Positions 1-8,656 of a stretch of DNA of 64,000 nt are shown here, in pieces. The DNA is from Alphaproteobacteria bacterium (GTDB taxonomy: Bacteria > Pseudomonadota > Alphaproteobacteria > Micavibrionales > Micavibrionaceae). Under the pieces are notes generated by a model that did no database searches, was not told the origin of the DNA, and saw only the letters and a program-made list of their open reading frames with translations. The stretch is from contig JAUHVY010000002.1 of the NCBI GenBank assembly GCA_030424975.1, positions 496,001 to 560,000 of the forward strand, read 5' to 3'. Numbering within the stretch: position 1 is the stretch's first letter; each line of letters begins with the position of its first letter. The position numbers and the translations under genes are program-made.

Positions 1-845
1 TGGATCATTCGCATATCAGGGCATCACAAAATACCCCTCGTATCTTCGCCGTTGCCAATCAAAAAGGCGGCGTTGGTAAAACCACAACGGCGGTTAACAT
101 TGCCACCGCATTGAGCGCACTTGGTGGTCGGGTGTTGTTAATTGATATGGATCCGCAAGGGAACGCCACGACGGGGCTTGGTATTCGCCGCGCCGATATT
201 CAACATTCCGTCTATGACGTGTTATTCGGTGAAAAGAGCGTCGCGGATGCCGTAAAGAAAACCAAAGTTCCGCGATTAAGTGTTCTGCCGTCATCTGTGC
301 ATTTATCTGGCGCGGATGTGGAATTATCATCTGCTAAAAAACGTGAGCGCCGATTGAAAGAAGCTTTATCTGGTAATCAACCCTATGAATATATCATCAT
401 TGATTGTCCGCCATCTTTAAACTTTTTGACGTTGAATGCGCTTGTGGCGTCGCAAGCGATTATCGTGCCGTTGCAGTGTGAATTTTATGCATTGGAGGGC
501 GTTAGTCAGCTCACGAAAACGATCAAATTAGTGCAGCAGCATTATAATCCGGAGCTGAAAATTCATGGTATTGTGTTTACCATGTTTGATCCGCGCAATC
601 GTTTAACGCGATTAGTTGCGGATGATGTGCGAAAATATTTCGGTGATAAGGTTTACAAAACCACAATTCCGCGTAATGTTCGTTTATCAGAAGCCCCGTC
701 ATATGGCTTGCCTGCGATTGTCTATGATATGAAATGCAAAGGCGCGCAAGGCTATATCAAGCTGGCGAGAGAGATTATGGCGCGGGAAAAAGATTTACAA
801 GAGAATGATAATTCAAATAGCAGCAATCAAACAGAGGTAGCATAA
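1..845 (+). CDS. parA: ParA chromosome-partitioning ATPase (5' end outside window)
   Basis: ParA/Soj ATPase that drives segregation of chromosome origins together with ParB. The reading frame is open from base 3 with no start codon before the P-loop, so the first residues lie upstream of the window. The deviant Walker A motif KGGVGKTTT (about bases 63-89), the LIDMDPQGN motif and the IIDCPPS Walker B-like motif are all present, as expected for a functional MinD/ParA-type ATPase. The stop TAA overlaps the parB ATG by one base (TAATG), so the two are translationally coupled. Family and orientation next to parB leave little doubt. Confidence 0.97.
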   Translation, partial: DHSHIRASQNTPRIFAVANQKGGVGKTTTAVNIATALSALGGRVLLIDMDPQGNATTGLGIRRADIQHSVYDVLFGEKSVADAVKKTKVPRLSVLPSSVHLSGADVELSSAKKRERRLKEALSGNQPYEYIIIDCPPSLNFLTLNALVASQAIIVPLQCEFYALEGVSQLTKTIKLVQQHYNPELKIHGIVFTMFDPRNRLTRLVADDVRKYFGDKVYKTTIPRNVRLSEAPSYGLPAIVYDMKCKGAQGYIKLAREIMAREKDLQENDNSNSSNQTEVA

Positions 846-1843
846 TGATCGAAGAGCTGGACATTGTAATTGAAGAAGATACGCAAGATGCGTCTGATGC
901 ATCGGGCTCCGGTCTGCAGGGATTGGGGCGTGGCCTGAATGCCTTATTCGATGATGAGGAAAGCACATCTGTTGTCGCCGCAATTGAAGAAAAAATTCAA
1001 AGCGAACCGGAAACGACGCGCAAACGTCATTCCGTGCCGATTGAGAACTTGTATCCAAGTCGTTTCCAGCCACGCCGTGTTTTCACGGATGAGAGCATAA
1101 ACGAACTTGCGAGCTCTATTGCGCAATACGGCGTTTTGCAGCCTTTGTTGGTGCGTGAAGATCCCGAATCTGCAGGTAATTATGAAATTATCGCAGGGGA
1201 GCGTAGATGGCGTGCCTCTCAAAAGGCGCAGATCCATGAAATCCCTGTGATCATGCTTGAGCTTGATGAGCTTGAAGCCTTTAAGATTGCCTTGATTGAA
1301 AACCTTCAGCGTGAAGATTTAAACCCGATCGACGAAGCGATGGGATATCAGCGCTTGCTTGAAGATTACAATCAAACACAGGAACAGCTTGCCAAGGCGG
1401 TTGGAAAAAGCCGTCCGCATATCACGAATATGGTGCGCCTGTTAGGGCTGCCTGAGGAAGTGCAAACGCATCTTGGTAAAGGTGAATTAACAATGGGCCA
1501 TGCGCGTGCATTGATTACTGCGGAAAATCCTGCAGCATTGGCAAAGCAAGTTATCTCCAAGGGATTGAGTGTGCGCCAAACGGAAAAGCTAGCCTCTGAT
1601 AAAAAGGGCGGCGCGAATAAAGCTGCGGCTAAGAAGTCTGCACCGAAGCCATCATCAATGGAAAAAGATGCGGATACTGTGGCATTGGAAAATGACATCA
1701 GCACAGCCCTTGGTATGCGCGTGAGCATCGATAGCACAGATGGTAAGACAGGCTCGCTTTCGGTTGAGTTTAAATCATTGGATCAGCTTGATGAGATCTT
1801 ACATCGCTTGGCACATTTTCCGGGCAGCCGCCTGAGCGGTTAA
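845..1843 (+). CDS. parB: ParB chromosome-partitioning protein
   Basis: CTP-dependent DNA clamp that loads at parS and stimulates ParA. The 332 residues show the usual order: a basic LGRGLNALF segment near the N terminus, the CTPase/ParB box (ENLYPSRFQPRR and the later IIAGERRWRA motif), the central HTH (EQLAKAVGKSRPHITNMVRL) and a C-terminal dimerisation part (GSLSVEFKSLDQLDEIL). It overlaps parA by one base. Its stop shares the sequence TTAA (1840-1843) with the stop of the convergent exporter gene, so no terminator separates the two. Confidence 0.97.
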   Translation: MIEELDIVIEEDTQDASDASGSGLQGLGRGLNALFDDEESTSVVAAIEEKIQSEPETTRKRHSVPIENLYPSRFQPRRVFTDESINELASSIAQYGVLQPLLVREDPESAGNYEIIAGERRWRASQKAQIHEIPVIMLELDELEAFKIALIENLQREDLNPIDEAMGYQRLLEDYNQTQEQLAKAVGKSRPHITNMVRLLGLPEEVQTHLGKGELTMGHARALITAENPAALAKQVISKGLSVRQTEKLASDKKGGANKAAAKKSAPKPSSMEKDADTVALENDISTALGMRVSIDSTDGKTGSLSVEFKSLDQLDEILHRLAHFPGSRLSG

Positions 1844-2499
1844 TGCTGCTTTTGCGGCGTGACGGCAGCCAGAATGCCAAGGCCGATATAAATAAATCCA
1901 CTAAGGCTTTTCATGATTGGAAAGCCTTTTTGTTTGCGTGATAAATACGGGTAGATCACCCCCGCCAAAAGTACATATATAGCATCGGTTAGGGTTGCGA
2001 TGATTACAAAGACCATGCCGAGGAATAATGTCGGGGCGATATGTGATTGTGCATCGGCGTTTAAAAATTGCGGTAAAAACGCGGCGAAAAATAATGTGGT
2101 TTTCGGGTTCAACAGGGCGACCAAAAAACCGTCAGAAAAAAGACGTTTGGTTGAGGCTGTTTTAATGGCATTCGGTATCACAGGATTTGAATTATCTTGT
2201 GCCGCACTGATAAGGGTTTTAATGCCCAGATAAATCAGGTATAGCGCACCCGCTAACTTCACTACGGTGAACGCAAGGGATGACATCGCAAATAAAGCCG
2301 CAAGCCCAAAACACGCACACAGAGCATTTCCGAAATTTCCGAGCGCCGCGCCAAGGACTGATGCCAAACCTGCAATACGTCCTTGTGTAAGGGTGCGCAT
2401 CACAACGTATAAAACGACCGGTCCCGGTATAACGGCGAGGATAAAGCTGGCACTTATGAATGCAAAAAGCATCGGTAATTCAGGGAGCATTGATGACAT
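1840..2499 (-). CDS. LysE/RhtB family amino-acid exporter
   Basis: Inner-membrane protein of 219 residues with about six hydrophobic segments. The N-terminal pattern AFISASFILAVIPGPVVLYV matches the conserved PGP motif of LysE/RhtB translocators, and GALYLIYLGIKTL and LNPKTTLFFAAFLPQF are further family blocks. Members export amino acids such as threonine, homoserine, lysine or cysteine; the substrate cannot be told from sequence. An AAAGGAAAG ribosome-binding site lies just before the ATG. It ends in a 4-base convergent overlap with parB and lies directly downstream of the amidotransferase gene, perhaps in one transcript with it and hisE. Confidence 0.9.
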   Translation of the reverse strand: MSSMLPELPMLFAFISASFILAVIPGPVVLYVVMRTLTQGRIAGLASVLGAALGNFGNALCACFGLAALFAMSSLAFTVVKLAGALYLIYLGIKTLISAAQDNSNPVIPNAIKTASTKRLFSDGFLVALLNPKTTLFFAAFLPQFLNADAQSHIAPTLFLGMVFVIIATLTDAIYVLLAGVIYPYLSRKQKGFPIMKSLSGFIYIGLGILAAVTPQKQH

Positions 2500-2509
2500 A
2501 GACTTTCCT

Positions 2510-3220
2510 TTATGTGACTAAACTGCCGAGCCATTCACGCAGGAATTTTCCTGTTTGGGTTTCCAGTGTCGGCGCAAATGTTTTTGTTTGCGCTCTGACG
2601 TTTTTGATAGTCTCCTGCGAATCATCGCCCATATCTTCGATGAAGTTTTCAAAGCAAGAAAGGTGATTTCCATTGACCTCAGGGTGGCATTGTAACGCCA
2701 TAACATGATGGCCATAGGTGAAGGCCTGATGCGCATATTTTTCCGATGACGCGAGCAAGGTAGCGCCAACGGGCAAATCAAAAGTATCACCATGCCAATG
2801 AAACATATTGGTAAGCGTCCCATCAAAATGTTTCAGCGGTGTGTTTTGTGCATTTTCATGAAGTCGAAGCGGAAACCATCCGATCTCTTTTCCCTGTGTC
2901 CCGGGATAGACCTTTGCCCCCAGCGCCGCTGCGATTAACTGCGCGCCCAGACAAATTCCCAAGATTGGTTTATGTGCGGTAATACGTTTTTGAATGAGGG
3001 ATATTTCATTATTCAAATAAGGGTGTTTATCGTCTTCGTATACGCCCATCGGGCCGCCCATGATTATCAAGATGTCAGGTGATAAAATATCAAGATCACA
3101 AAGATGATCATGTGGCGTTTCAATATATCGATATGAGTATCCGCATTCTTCCAGAATAGGGGCAAAGCCCGCAAGATGTTCTTCCTCCAAATGACGAAAA
3201 ACAAGAACGGATTTTGTCAT
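2510..3220 (-). CDS. Class I glutamine amidotransferase-like protein
   Basis: 236-residue free-standing class I glutamine amidotransferase domain. The nucleophile elbow GICLGAQ (Cys near residue 96) and the His-Glu pair in QCHPEVNG supply the catalytic triad, so hydrolysis of glutamine or a gamma-glutamyl substrate is plausible. It resembles the GMP-synthase-like amidotransferases annotated YP_/GuaA-type that lack the synthetase domain; some members cut gamma-glutamyl amines, but the substrate here is unknown. It lies between hisE (15 bases upstream) and the LysE-type exporter, probably one operon. It is not hisH, which is found at 9265-9936. Confidence 0.85.
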   Translation of the reverse strand: MTKSVLVFRHLEEEHLAGFAPILEECGYSYRYIETPHDHLCDLDILSPDILIIMGGPMGVYEDDKHPYLNNEISLIQKRITAHKPILGICLGAQLIAAALGAKVYPGTQGKEIGWFPLRLHENAQNTPLKHFDGTLTNMFHWHGDTFDLPVGATLLASSEKYAHQAFTYGHHVMALQCHPEVNGNHLSCFENFIEDMGDDSQETIKNVRAQTKTFAPTLETQTGKFLREWLGSLVT

Positions 3221-3235
3221 GTGCGGATATCCTTT

Positions 3236-3583
3236 TTATTTTGTTCGGGCGGCTTTTTCATCGTGTCCGGATATGCCGAAACGATCCTGCAAAATGTCGA
3301 AAACATCGGCGGGGTTTACGTCATGATGCGCCATCATAACCATTGTATGAAACAGAAGGTCTGCGGCTTCGCTGCGGATGTTTTTTTGGGCTTCATTATT
3401 CCCTTTATCCTGATCCAGCGCGTAAGCTTCATCGATAAATTCTTGTGCTTCTTCAAGGATCTTTTCTGCGATTTTTGGTGATCCCTTTTCGTATAGGGAT
3501 GCGACATATGATTTTTCACCGCTTGCGGCTTTGCGCTGTTCTAATATGGCGTATAATTGTTCAAGAATATGCGTGCTCATCAT
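3236..3583 (-). CDS. hisE: Phosphoribosyl-ATP pyrophosphatase HisE
   Basis: Hydrolyses phosphoribosyl-ATP to phosphoribosyl-AMP, the second step of histidine synthesis. The 115-residue single-domain MazG-like all-alpha protein has the family's acidic metal-binding helices (KILEEAQEFIDEA and RSEAADLLFHTMVMM). In many alphaproteobacteria hisE follows hisF directly; here two plus-strand orphan genes (3651-6000) lie between them. Two ATGs sit at the start; the first was kept. Confidence 0.93.
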   Translation of the reverse strand: MMSTHILEQLYAILEQRKAASGEKSYVASLYEKGSPKIAEKILEEAQEFIDEAYALDQDKGNNEAQKNIRSEAADLLFHTMVMMAHHDVNPADVFDILQDRFGISGHDEKAARTK

Positions 3584-3650
3584 TTTGACTTTATGTTAAA
3601 ATTTACGGTATATATAACGTCATAATAAATAAGAGTACAAGCGGGTAAGC

Positions 3651-4823
3651 GTGAATAACAGATTTCTAAGCATCGATAAGAAAGCGATTACTGAGCAGGA
3701 CGGGCAAGCCCTTCTGGATCAGAGTTATGCTTTGACGCGTCCGCTTGGTATTGCCACGATGTTTATCCGCCCCGAAGAATTTTCTCCGCACTGGCTTGAG
3801 GGAAAGCCGTCATTGGTCAAAAGCATCATAAGGCCCTTTGATAAAAATGCAAAAATGCGCGATGAGCTTACCGATAAAATTAACGCGTTTTACGAAGGTG
3901 GGCATCTCTCACATCTAAGCGCAGAAGAGCAAGACGAAGCGATGCGTCGATTTCATGAGAATGTGGGAACGATTGCAGATTTGGTTGCACGCACTCGGCT
4001 TAATCCGAAAAGCTTTAATGAAATGGGCGCTGTGGCGCATAATAGTGATTTTTCAAAGCCTGATGAAAAAAGTCCTGAAACGTATAAATCACCCATTAGC
4101 TCTATGATTATTATGCCTATGCAAGAAACGATGGAAACAAGTTTCATTAGTGAGATGATTGGTGAAGAGAGCCAGACAGCAAAAGATTTTTCACAAAGTA
4201 ATTCGCAGATACATTTCATGGCTCTATGGCATGAGATTGGGCATGGTCTTGGCGCAGGCGAACCGCAGACAGAAGCGATATCGGCGATGGTCACGCGCAA
4301 GGCGTTCGAAGACACTGAAGCGCTGGGTGTTTTTGGAGATATACGAGCGTATGTCGCGATTATGCAGCATAATCAAATGCCGGAAGATAGTCGAATTATT
4401 ATTCCCGAGCGTGAGGAATACGGATGGCCGATGGTTGAGGTAAATGATTATGTGCGTAATTTACCTGCCGATAAGATCGATAAGATGACAGAAGGTGATA
4501 TCGTTAATCTTCGTCATCAATCCTTTAATCATCTTGGGCGTAATATTCAAATGGTCGCAGAGATGATGCGCGATAATAATGAAGAGGCCTGGTTGCTCCA
4601 AGACATGAAGGGCTTGGGTGAGATTGCTGGCGATTTAGCAGATAGCCCGTTTTTAGAGGACGGAGAAAAACAAATTGCGCGCCGTTTTAAATTGGCCTGT
4701 GAAAGATTACGTCTTGGTGCGTCGGCCTATCGCGAGGGAAATAATTTTATTTCATCTGATCTTCAGCAGGCGGATAAACAAGACCCTCTGACATTTACGC
4801 CGGGAGCATATATCCCGGAATAA
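3651..4823 (+). CDS. Orphan protein with HExxHxxGxxE motif, tandem copy 1
   Basis: Not recognised as a named family. The 390-residue soluble protein has no signal peptide or membrane segment. Residues 194-204 read HEIGHGLGAGE, which has the metzincin spacing HExxHxxG with Glu in place of the third His, followed by PQTE; a zinc-peptidase role is therefore possible but unproven. A second block, YGWPMVEVNDY, about 60 residues later contains a Met that could form a Met-turn. The next gene is a paralogue sharing the N-terminal IDKKA-TEQD block, the HEIGH region, YGWPMVE-NDY and the C-terminal TFTPGAYIPE end. Start is GTG at 3651; the only upstream purine run is GCGGGTAA. It is inserted between hisE and hisF on the opposite strand. 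Confidence 0.85.
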   Translation: MNNRFLSIDKKAITEQDGQALLDQSYALTRPLGIATMFIRPEEFSPHWLEGKPSLVKSIIRPFDKNAKMRDELTDKINAFYEGGHLSHLSAEEQDEAMRRFHENVGTIADLVARTRLNPKSFNEMGAVAHNSDFSKPDEKSPETYKSPISSMIIMPMQETMETSFISEMIGEESQTAKDFSQSNSQIHFMALWHEIGHGLGAGEPQTEAISAMVTRKAFEDTEALGVFGDIRAYVAIMQHNQMPEDSRIIIPEREEYGWPMVEVNDYVRNLPADKIDKMTEGDIVNLRHQSFNHLGRNIQMVAEMMRDNNEEAWLLQDMKGLGEIAGDLADSPFLEDGEKQIARRFKLACERLRLGASAYREGNNFISSDLQQADKQDPLTFTPGAYIPE

Positions 4824-4842
4824 AAAGAGCGAATTAAGAGCA

Positions 4843-6000
4843 ATGAGCTTCATTCAAATTGATAAAAAGGCAGTGACAGAACAAGACGCGCAGGACATGC
4901 TGCTGCAGACCTATGCGCTTGCCGATCCGCTGGGGACGCCGACCTTATTCCTAAATCCTGATGATTTCTCAAATCACGGGTTACAAAATATGCCGAAATT
5001 CGTTCAAAGTATTTTTCGTAGTTCCCCCCCATATAGCGGTAAAATCATGGCAGAGGTTCGGGACCGTATTGATGATTTCATTGATGGCGGTGCATTTGAG
5101 CATTTGGAAGGTGGTCAACGTAAACACGTTGAACGTCTTTTAAAGGAAAATGCAGGTGATTTTGAAAAGATAATCAGTGAAGCGAAATTGAATCCGCATA
5201 TACCCAAGATGACGACTCTAATTCATTTTCGTGATGTTTTTAAGGCACATTATTTTCCCGAAGAAGAGTATGAAAGCCCGTTGCGCGCCGTCATCGTAAC
5301 GCCCAGAAAAAATTTAAATGCGTACGATATCCGATCGTATATGACAGGATTACCCGTTGATGATGCGCCCGCATCATTACCCGGCACAAATGCACAACAT
5401 CAGTTTAATATTACCTGGCATGAAATCGGGCACGGCGTCGGCGCTGCGGAACCGCAAACAGAATTAATCGCGGCAAGCGTGACAAAGAAGGCATTCGAAG
5501 ATTGCAGTATCCTAAGTATGAATGCAGATGCACGCGCCGTACGAGCAATTTTTAAACACGCCAATGAACGTGTTGATCAAACTAAATCAGGGGGCTTGAT
5601 CAGAGAGCGTGATAAATATGGATGGCCGATGGTCGAGGCCAATGACTATATCGTTCAGGTTTCTCAGGACGCTATAGATTCCTTAAGCGAGGATAACCTT
5701 GTGCGCATGCGTTTCCAGAAATTCGATCATTTGGGGCAAAGCGTAAAAAGCGTATCTGATGCATTGAAATGGGAAGACCGTAAGGCGTTTCATTCACGCG
5801 ATTTGCAAAGGCTCGGCAGTATCGCTCAGGCATTTTCAGAAAAACGATCAACCCCGTCTGACCAGGCGCAGATCTATGATCGCTTTGCGCTCGCGTGCCG
5901 TCGTTTAAGTATTGGTGAAGATGCCTATGATAATGCCGGTGATCACCCGAGTGAGCAGAAGAGAATAACCTTTTCACCGGGATTTTACGTACCGGATTAG
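4843..6000 (+). CDS. Orphan protein with HExxHxxGxxE motif, tandem copy 2
   Basis: 385-residue paralogue of the gene just upstream (19-base gap), evidently a tandem duplication that has since diverged. HEIGHGVGAAE lies at residues 193-203 and is followed by PQTE; YGWPMVEANDYI and the C-terminal ITFSPGFYVPD match the first copy. The retained HExxH glutamate and both histidines in each copy suggest selection on this site, consistent with metal binding. The N-terminal ~180 residues are more diverged and of unknown fold. No secretion signal. The function is unknown; a cytosolic metallopeptidase is one possibility. Confidence 0.85.
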   Translation: MSFIQIDKKAVTEQDAQDMLLQTYALADPLGTPTLFLNPDDFSNHGLQNMPKFVQSIFRSSPPYSGKIMAEVRDRIDDFIDGGAFEHLEGGQRKHVERLLKENAGDFEKIISEAKLNPHIPKMTTLIHFRDVFKAHYFPEEEYESPLRAVIVTPRKNLNAYDIRSYMTGLPVDDAPASLPGTNAQHQFNITWHEIGHGVGAAEPQTELIAASVTKKAFEDCSILSMNADARAVRAIFKHANERVDQTKSGGLIRERDKYGWPMVEANDYIVQVSQDAIDSLSEDNLVRMRFQKFDHLGQSVKSVSDALKWEDRKAFHSRDLQRLGSIAQAFSEKRSTPSDQAQIYDRFALACRRLSIGEDAYDNAGDHPSEQKRITFSPGFYVPD

Positions 6001-6012
6001 GTGTCATTAACC

Positions 6013-6774
6013 TTACCGTGTAGGAATACCTGCGGCTTTCATCTTCTCTTTCGCTTCTGCAATTGTATATTCTCCGAAATGGAAAATAGAGGCTGCTAAT
6101 ACCGCGCTGGCATGCCCTTCGGTAACACCTTCGACGAGGTGATCAAGGTTCCCCACACCGCCTGATGCAATCACGGGAATGGAAACGGCGTCACTAATGG
6201 CGCGTGTCAGGGGAATATTAAATCCTGCTTTTGTGCCGTCACGATCCATTGATGTGAGCAGGATTTCGCCTGCGCCGTATTCTGCCATTTTAATCGCCCA
6301 CTCTACGGCGTCGATTCCTGTGCCCTTGCGTCCGCCGTGGGTGAAAATTTCCCATCCGGCTGATCCGTCTTCTTTTGCTTTGGCATCAATGGCAACAACA
6401 ATGCATTGGCTTCCGCATTTATCGGATGCTTCTTTGACGAAGTCGGGGTTTTTTACCGCCGCCGAATTGATTGATACTTTATCGGTTCCTGCGTTTAGCA
6501 AATTACGGATATGTGAAATTTCGCTGATGCCGCCGCCAACGGTAAGCGGAATGAAAACTTCGTCTGCGACCTGCTCAACCATATGAATAATGGTATCGCG
6601 CCCCTGATGCGTGGCGGTAATATCAAGAAAGCATAATTCATCTGCGCCTTGATCATTGTAAATTTTGGCCTGTTCAACGGGATCACCGGCATCAACGATA
6701 TCGACAAAATTGACGCCCTTTACGACGCGGCCGTTATCAACATCAAGGCATGGAATAATTCTGGTCTTCAGCAC
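6013..6774 (-). CDS. hisF: Imidazole glycerol phosphate synthase cyclase subunit HisF
   Basis: Cyclase half of IGP synthase; works with HisH to turn PRFAR and ammonia into imidazole glycerol phosphate and AICAR. The 253-residue (beta/alpha)8 barrel begins [20 protein letters not shown] with the catalytic Asp of CLDV, and DRDGTKAGF carries the second catalytic Asp. VTVGGGI- and ASGGVG-type phosphate-binding loops are present. The start is GTG at 6774 with AAAGGGAC ahead of it. Its neighbours hisE and hisA are on the same strand but separated from it by plus-strand genes. Confidence 0.96.
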   Translation of the reverse strand: MLKTRIIPCLDVDNGRVVKGVNFVDIVDAGDPVEQAKIYNDQGADELCFLDITATHQGRDTIIHMVEQVADEVFIPLTVGGGISEISHIRNLLNAGTDKVSINSAAVKNPDFVKEASDKCGSQCIVVAIDAKAKEDGSAGWEIFTHGGRKGTGIDAVEWAIKMAEYGAGEILLTSMDRDGTKAGFNIPLTRAISDAVSIPVIASGGVGNLDHLVEGVTEGHASAVLAASIFHFGEYTIAEAKEKMKAAGIPTR

Positions 6775-6867
6775 GAAAAATATGTCCCTTTATTTTTAAT
6801 CCGTGTTTTTTATAATACGAAAAGTGTAGGGTGAAAAGAGCAAGCCGTCATGTGCAGGGAGTATTTA

Positions 6868-7407
6868 ATGTTTTCATCGTTGTTTTTATCAAAAACGTTG
6901 CAGATTTTAATATCCCGCCTGCGTGAAGACGGGCAAATGGATGCTGCGGCATATAAACGGTTTAAACGGGTAACCTATAAAAGATTTATTATTCATCTGG
7001 TGTTGGCAATCATTCCTTTGATCGTCGCTTTTAATGCCCCGGATGTAAGCTTCACCCTTAAATCCATTTTATATATCGGATCATATCTTGTGATGCTTAG
7101 TTTTTTTATGGATCATTATAAATTGGCATCGCGTTACGTTGTTTTATACATGACGGGCAATCGTGTTTACGGCAAAACGAAAAGCAGTCATAAGGGCAGT
7201 TCGTCTTTTCCGTGGACGGTTGAATATGAATTTGAGGTCGACGGTCAGACCTATCGCGGTGATAGTGGTAAAATCACACCTGCGCTGGAGCCGTTTAAGC
7301 ACCGCGAAGGACAAGATATTGTGATTTGTTATAATCCGAATAATCCCGACGATAACGCACCCTTATTGCCATCCCTGAAACAGGTTTATCATCTACAGGC
7401 GGAATAA
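6868..7407 (+). CDS. Small membrane protein with DUF3592-like C-terminal domain
   Basis: About 179 residues if started at the ATG at 6868, which has AGGGAG six bases upstream; an earlier in-frame ATG at 6850 lacks such a site. After a charged N terminus come two hydrophobic helices (FIIHLVLAIIPLIVAF and ILYIGSYLVMLSFFM), then a soluble part with a YEFEVDGQTYRGDSGK segment and ICYNPNNPDDN, the pattern of DUF3592 proteins (extended strands ending in a YNP motif). Function unknown. A gene at 54721-55599 has a related domain. A hairpin follows 25 bases after the stop. Confidence 0.75.
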   Translation: MFSSLFLSKTLQILISRLREDGQMDAAAYKRFKRVTYKRFIIHLVLAIIPLIVAFNAPDVSFTLKSILYIGSYLVMLSFFMDHYKLASRYVVLYMTGNRVYGKTKSSHKGSSSFPWTVEYEFEVDGQTYRGDSGKITPALEPFKHREGQDIVICYNPNNPDDNAPLLPSLKQVYHLQAE

Positions 7408-7432
7408 AATATCTGAACAATTTTTTAAAAAA

Positions 7433-7458
7433 AGAATCGCCTATTGCTAGGCGATTCT
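7433..7458. terminator. Hairpin, likely bidirectional terminator
   Basis: AGAATCGCC (7433-7441) pairs with GGCGATTCT (7450-7458); two more A-T pairs leave the 4-base loop TTGC. An A-run precedes it and an AT-rich stretch follows. It closes the 6868 gene and could also end minus-strand transcription from the small HTH gene. Confidence 0.65.
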
Positions 7459-7519
7459 GATTAATTTAATATTTCATTAGACTAATCTGTCTAAAGTAAA
7501 TATATCATATATCTAATTG

Positions 7520-7672
7520 TTAACCGTAGTAGCCGTTTTTCACTTCTGAAATTCGACCCTGGTTAACACCTAGCATAGCTGCTATTTGGTGCTGATGATA
7601 AAGACCGCTGGCGAGCATATTCTTTATCTGACGCACCATATCAGGTGTAATCGGATTCGATTTTTTTTTCAT
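7520..7672 (-). CDS. 50-residue helix-turn-helix protein
   Basis: Short gene read on the minus strand from ATG at 7672-7670 to TAA at 7522-7520. After an N-terminal MKKKSNPITPDM, residues 13-46 form a plausible HTH: RQIKNMLASGLYHQHQIAAML, then GVNQGRISEVKNG, where the second helix resembles the recognition helix of homeodomain-like or Xre-type HTHs. An AAGGAA Shine-Dalgarno sequence lies seven bases before the ATG, which supports translation. I recall similar very short HTH proteins scattered in alphaproteobacterial genomes, often phage- or plasmid-linked. DNA binding is inferred; the targets are unknown. Confidence 0.75.
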   Translation of the reverse strand: MKKKSNPITPDMVRQIKNMLASGLYHQHQIAAMLGVNQGRISEVKNGYYG

Positions 7673-7767
7673 AAGCATATTCCTTATAAAATGAAATCCG
7701 TGGCGTATTTTAACTACGCTTGCAATGAATATGATAATGCTCTAAAATTTTTGAACATTGATTCTAC

Positions 7768-7805
7768 AAGGCCGTTTCGCAACACCACATTAGCGATTCG
7801 GCCTT
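7768..7805. repeat. Inverted repeat with symmetric internal loop
   Basis: AAGGCCG (7768-7774) pairs with CGGCCTT (7799-7805); inside, TCGC (7777-7780) pairs with GCGA (7793-7796), separated from the outer stem by TT on each side. It lies between the end of hisA and the promoter side of the small HTH gene. There is no clear T-run on either strand, so it may be a weak terminator, an RNA structure or an operator. Confidence 0.45.
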
Positions 7806-7861
7806 ACTATTTTCTGATGATTCCATAATATAGTCGAGTCATAAATGCATAAAAAATGCAC

Positions 7862-8590
7862 TTATTCGCCGTTTGCGGCCTTCAGAGCATCTTCGGGGCT
7901 AATGCGGCCATCATACAGGGCCTTTCCGACAACAACGCCTTCAACGCCGTATTGGGCGGCTTCGCGCACCAATTTCAAGTCATCAACAGAACCGACACCG
8001 CCACTTGCAATAACAGGAATAGATGTGCTTTGTGCCAGTGATATGGTGGATACAATATTCACGCCTTGTCCAGTACCGTCACGATCAATATCTGTATAGA
8101 TAATTGTCGAAACGCCGACATCTTCGAAAATCTTTGCAAGTTCCGTTGCATCCAGATCAGAGGCTTCTACCCAACCTTCGACCGCGACTTTACCGCCGCG
8201 TGCATCAATACCGACAACAATTTGCCCCGGAAATTCATAGCAGGCTTTTTTCACAAGATCAGGATCACGCACAGCCACTGTGCCAAGGATCACACGGCTG
8301 ACGCCTTCGTTTAACCAATGCTCGATCTGTTCAAGGGTACGAATACCGCCGCCAAGTTGTACGGGAATATCAGCGGCGTTGATAATGCTTTTGACCGCAT
8401 CATGATTAACAGGCTGACCCTGCACGGCGCCATCAAGATCAACAACGTGAATCCATGAAAATCCGCTTTGCGCCCATTTCAATGCTTGCGCACCCGGATC
8501 GTCATTATACACGGTATCTTGATTCATATCGCCCTTATACAGGCGCACACATTGGCCGCCCTTTAAATCAATCGCGGGGTAAATGATCAT
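7862..8590 (-). CDS. hisA: ProFAR isomerase HisA
   Basis: Phosphoribosylformimino-AICAR-phosphate isomerase, fourth step of histidine synthesis. The 242-residue barrel starts [21 protein letters not shown] with the catalytic Asp of AIDLKGG; the second catalytic Asp is in [12 protein letters not shown]. Phosphate-binding loops LGGGIRT and ASGGVG are present. hisA reads in the same direction as hisH and hisF; a GNAT gene separates it from hisH and plus-strand material separates it from hisF. Confidence 0.96.
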   Translation of the reverse strand: MIIYPAIDLKGGQCVRLYKGDMNQDTVYNDDPGAQALKWAQSGFSWIHVVDLDGAVQGQPVNHDAVKSIINAADIPVQLGGGIRTLEQIEHWLNEGVSRVILGTVAVRDPDLVKKACYEFPGQIVVGIDARGGKVAVEGWVEASDLDATELAKIFEDVGVSTIIYTDIDRDGTGQGVNIVSTISLAQSTSIPVIASGGVGSVDDLKLVREAAQYGVEGVVVGKALYDGRISPEDALKAANGE

Positions 8591-8656
8591 GGCTTGTCTA
8601 TCCCTTCAAACGGTTTAACTTTCGAAGGGGGACTATAGGGCAGGTTTTATATAATC

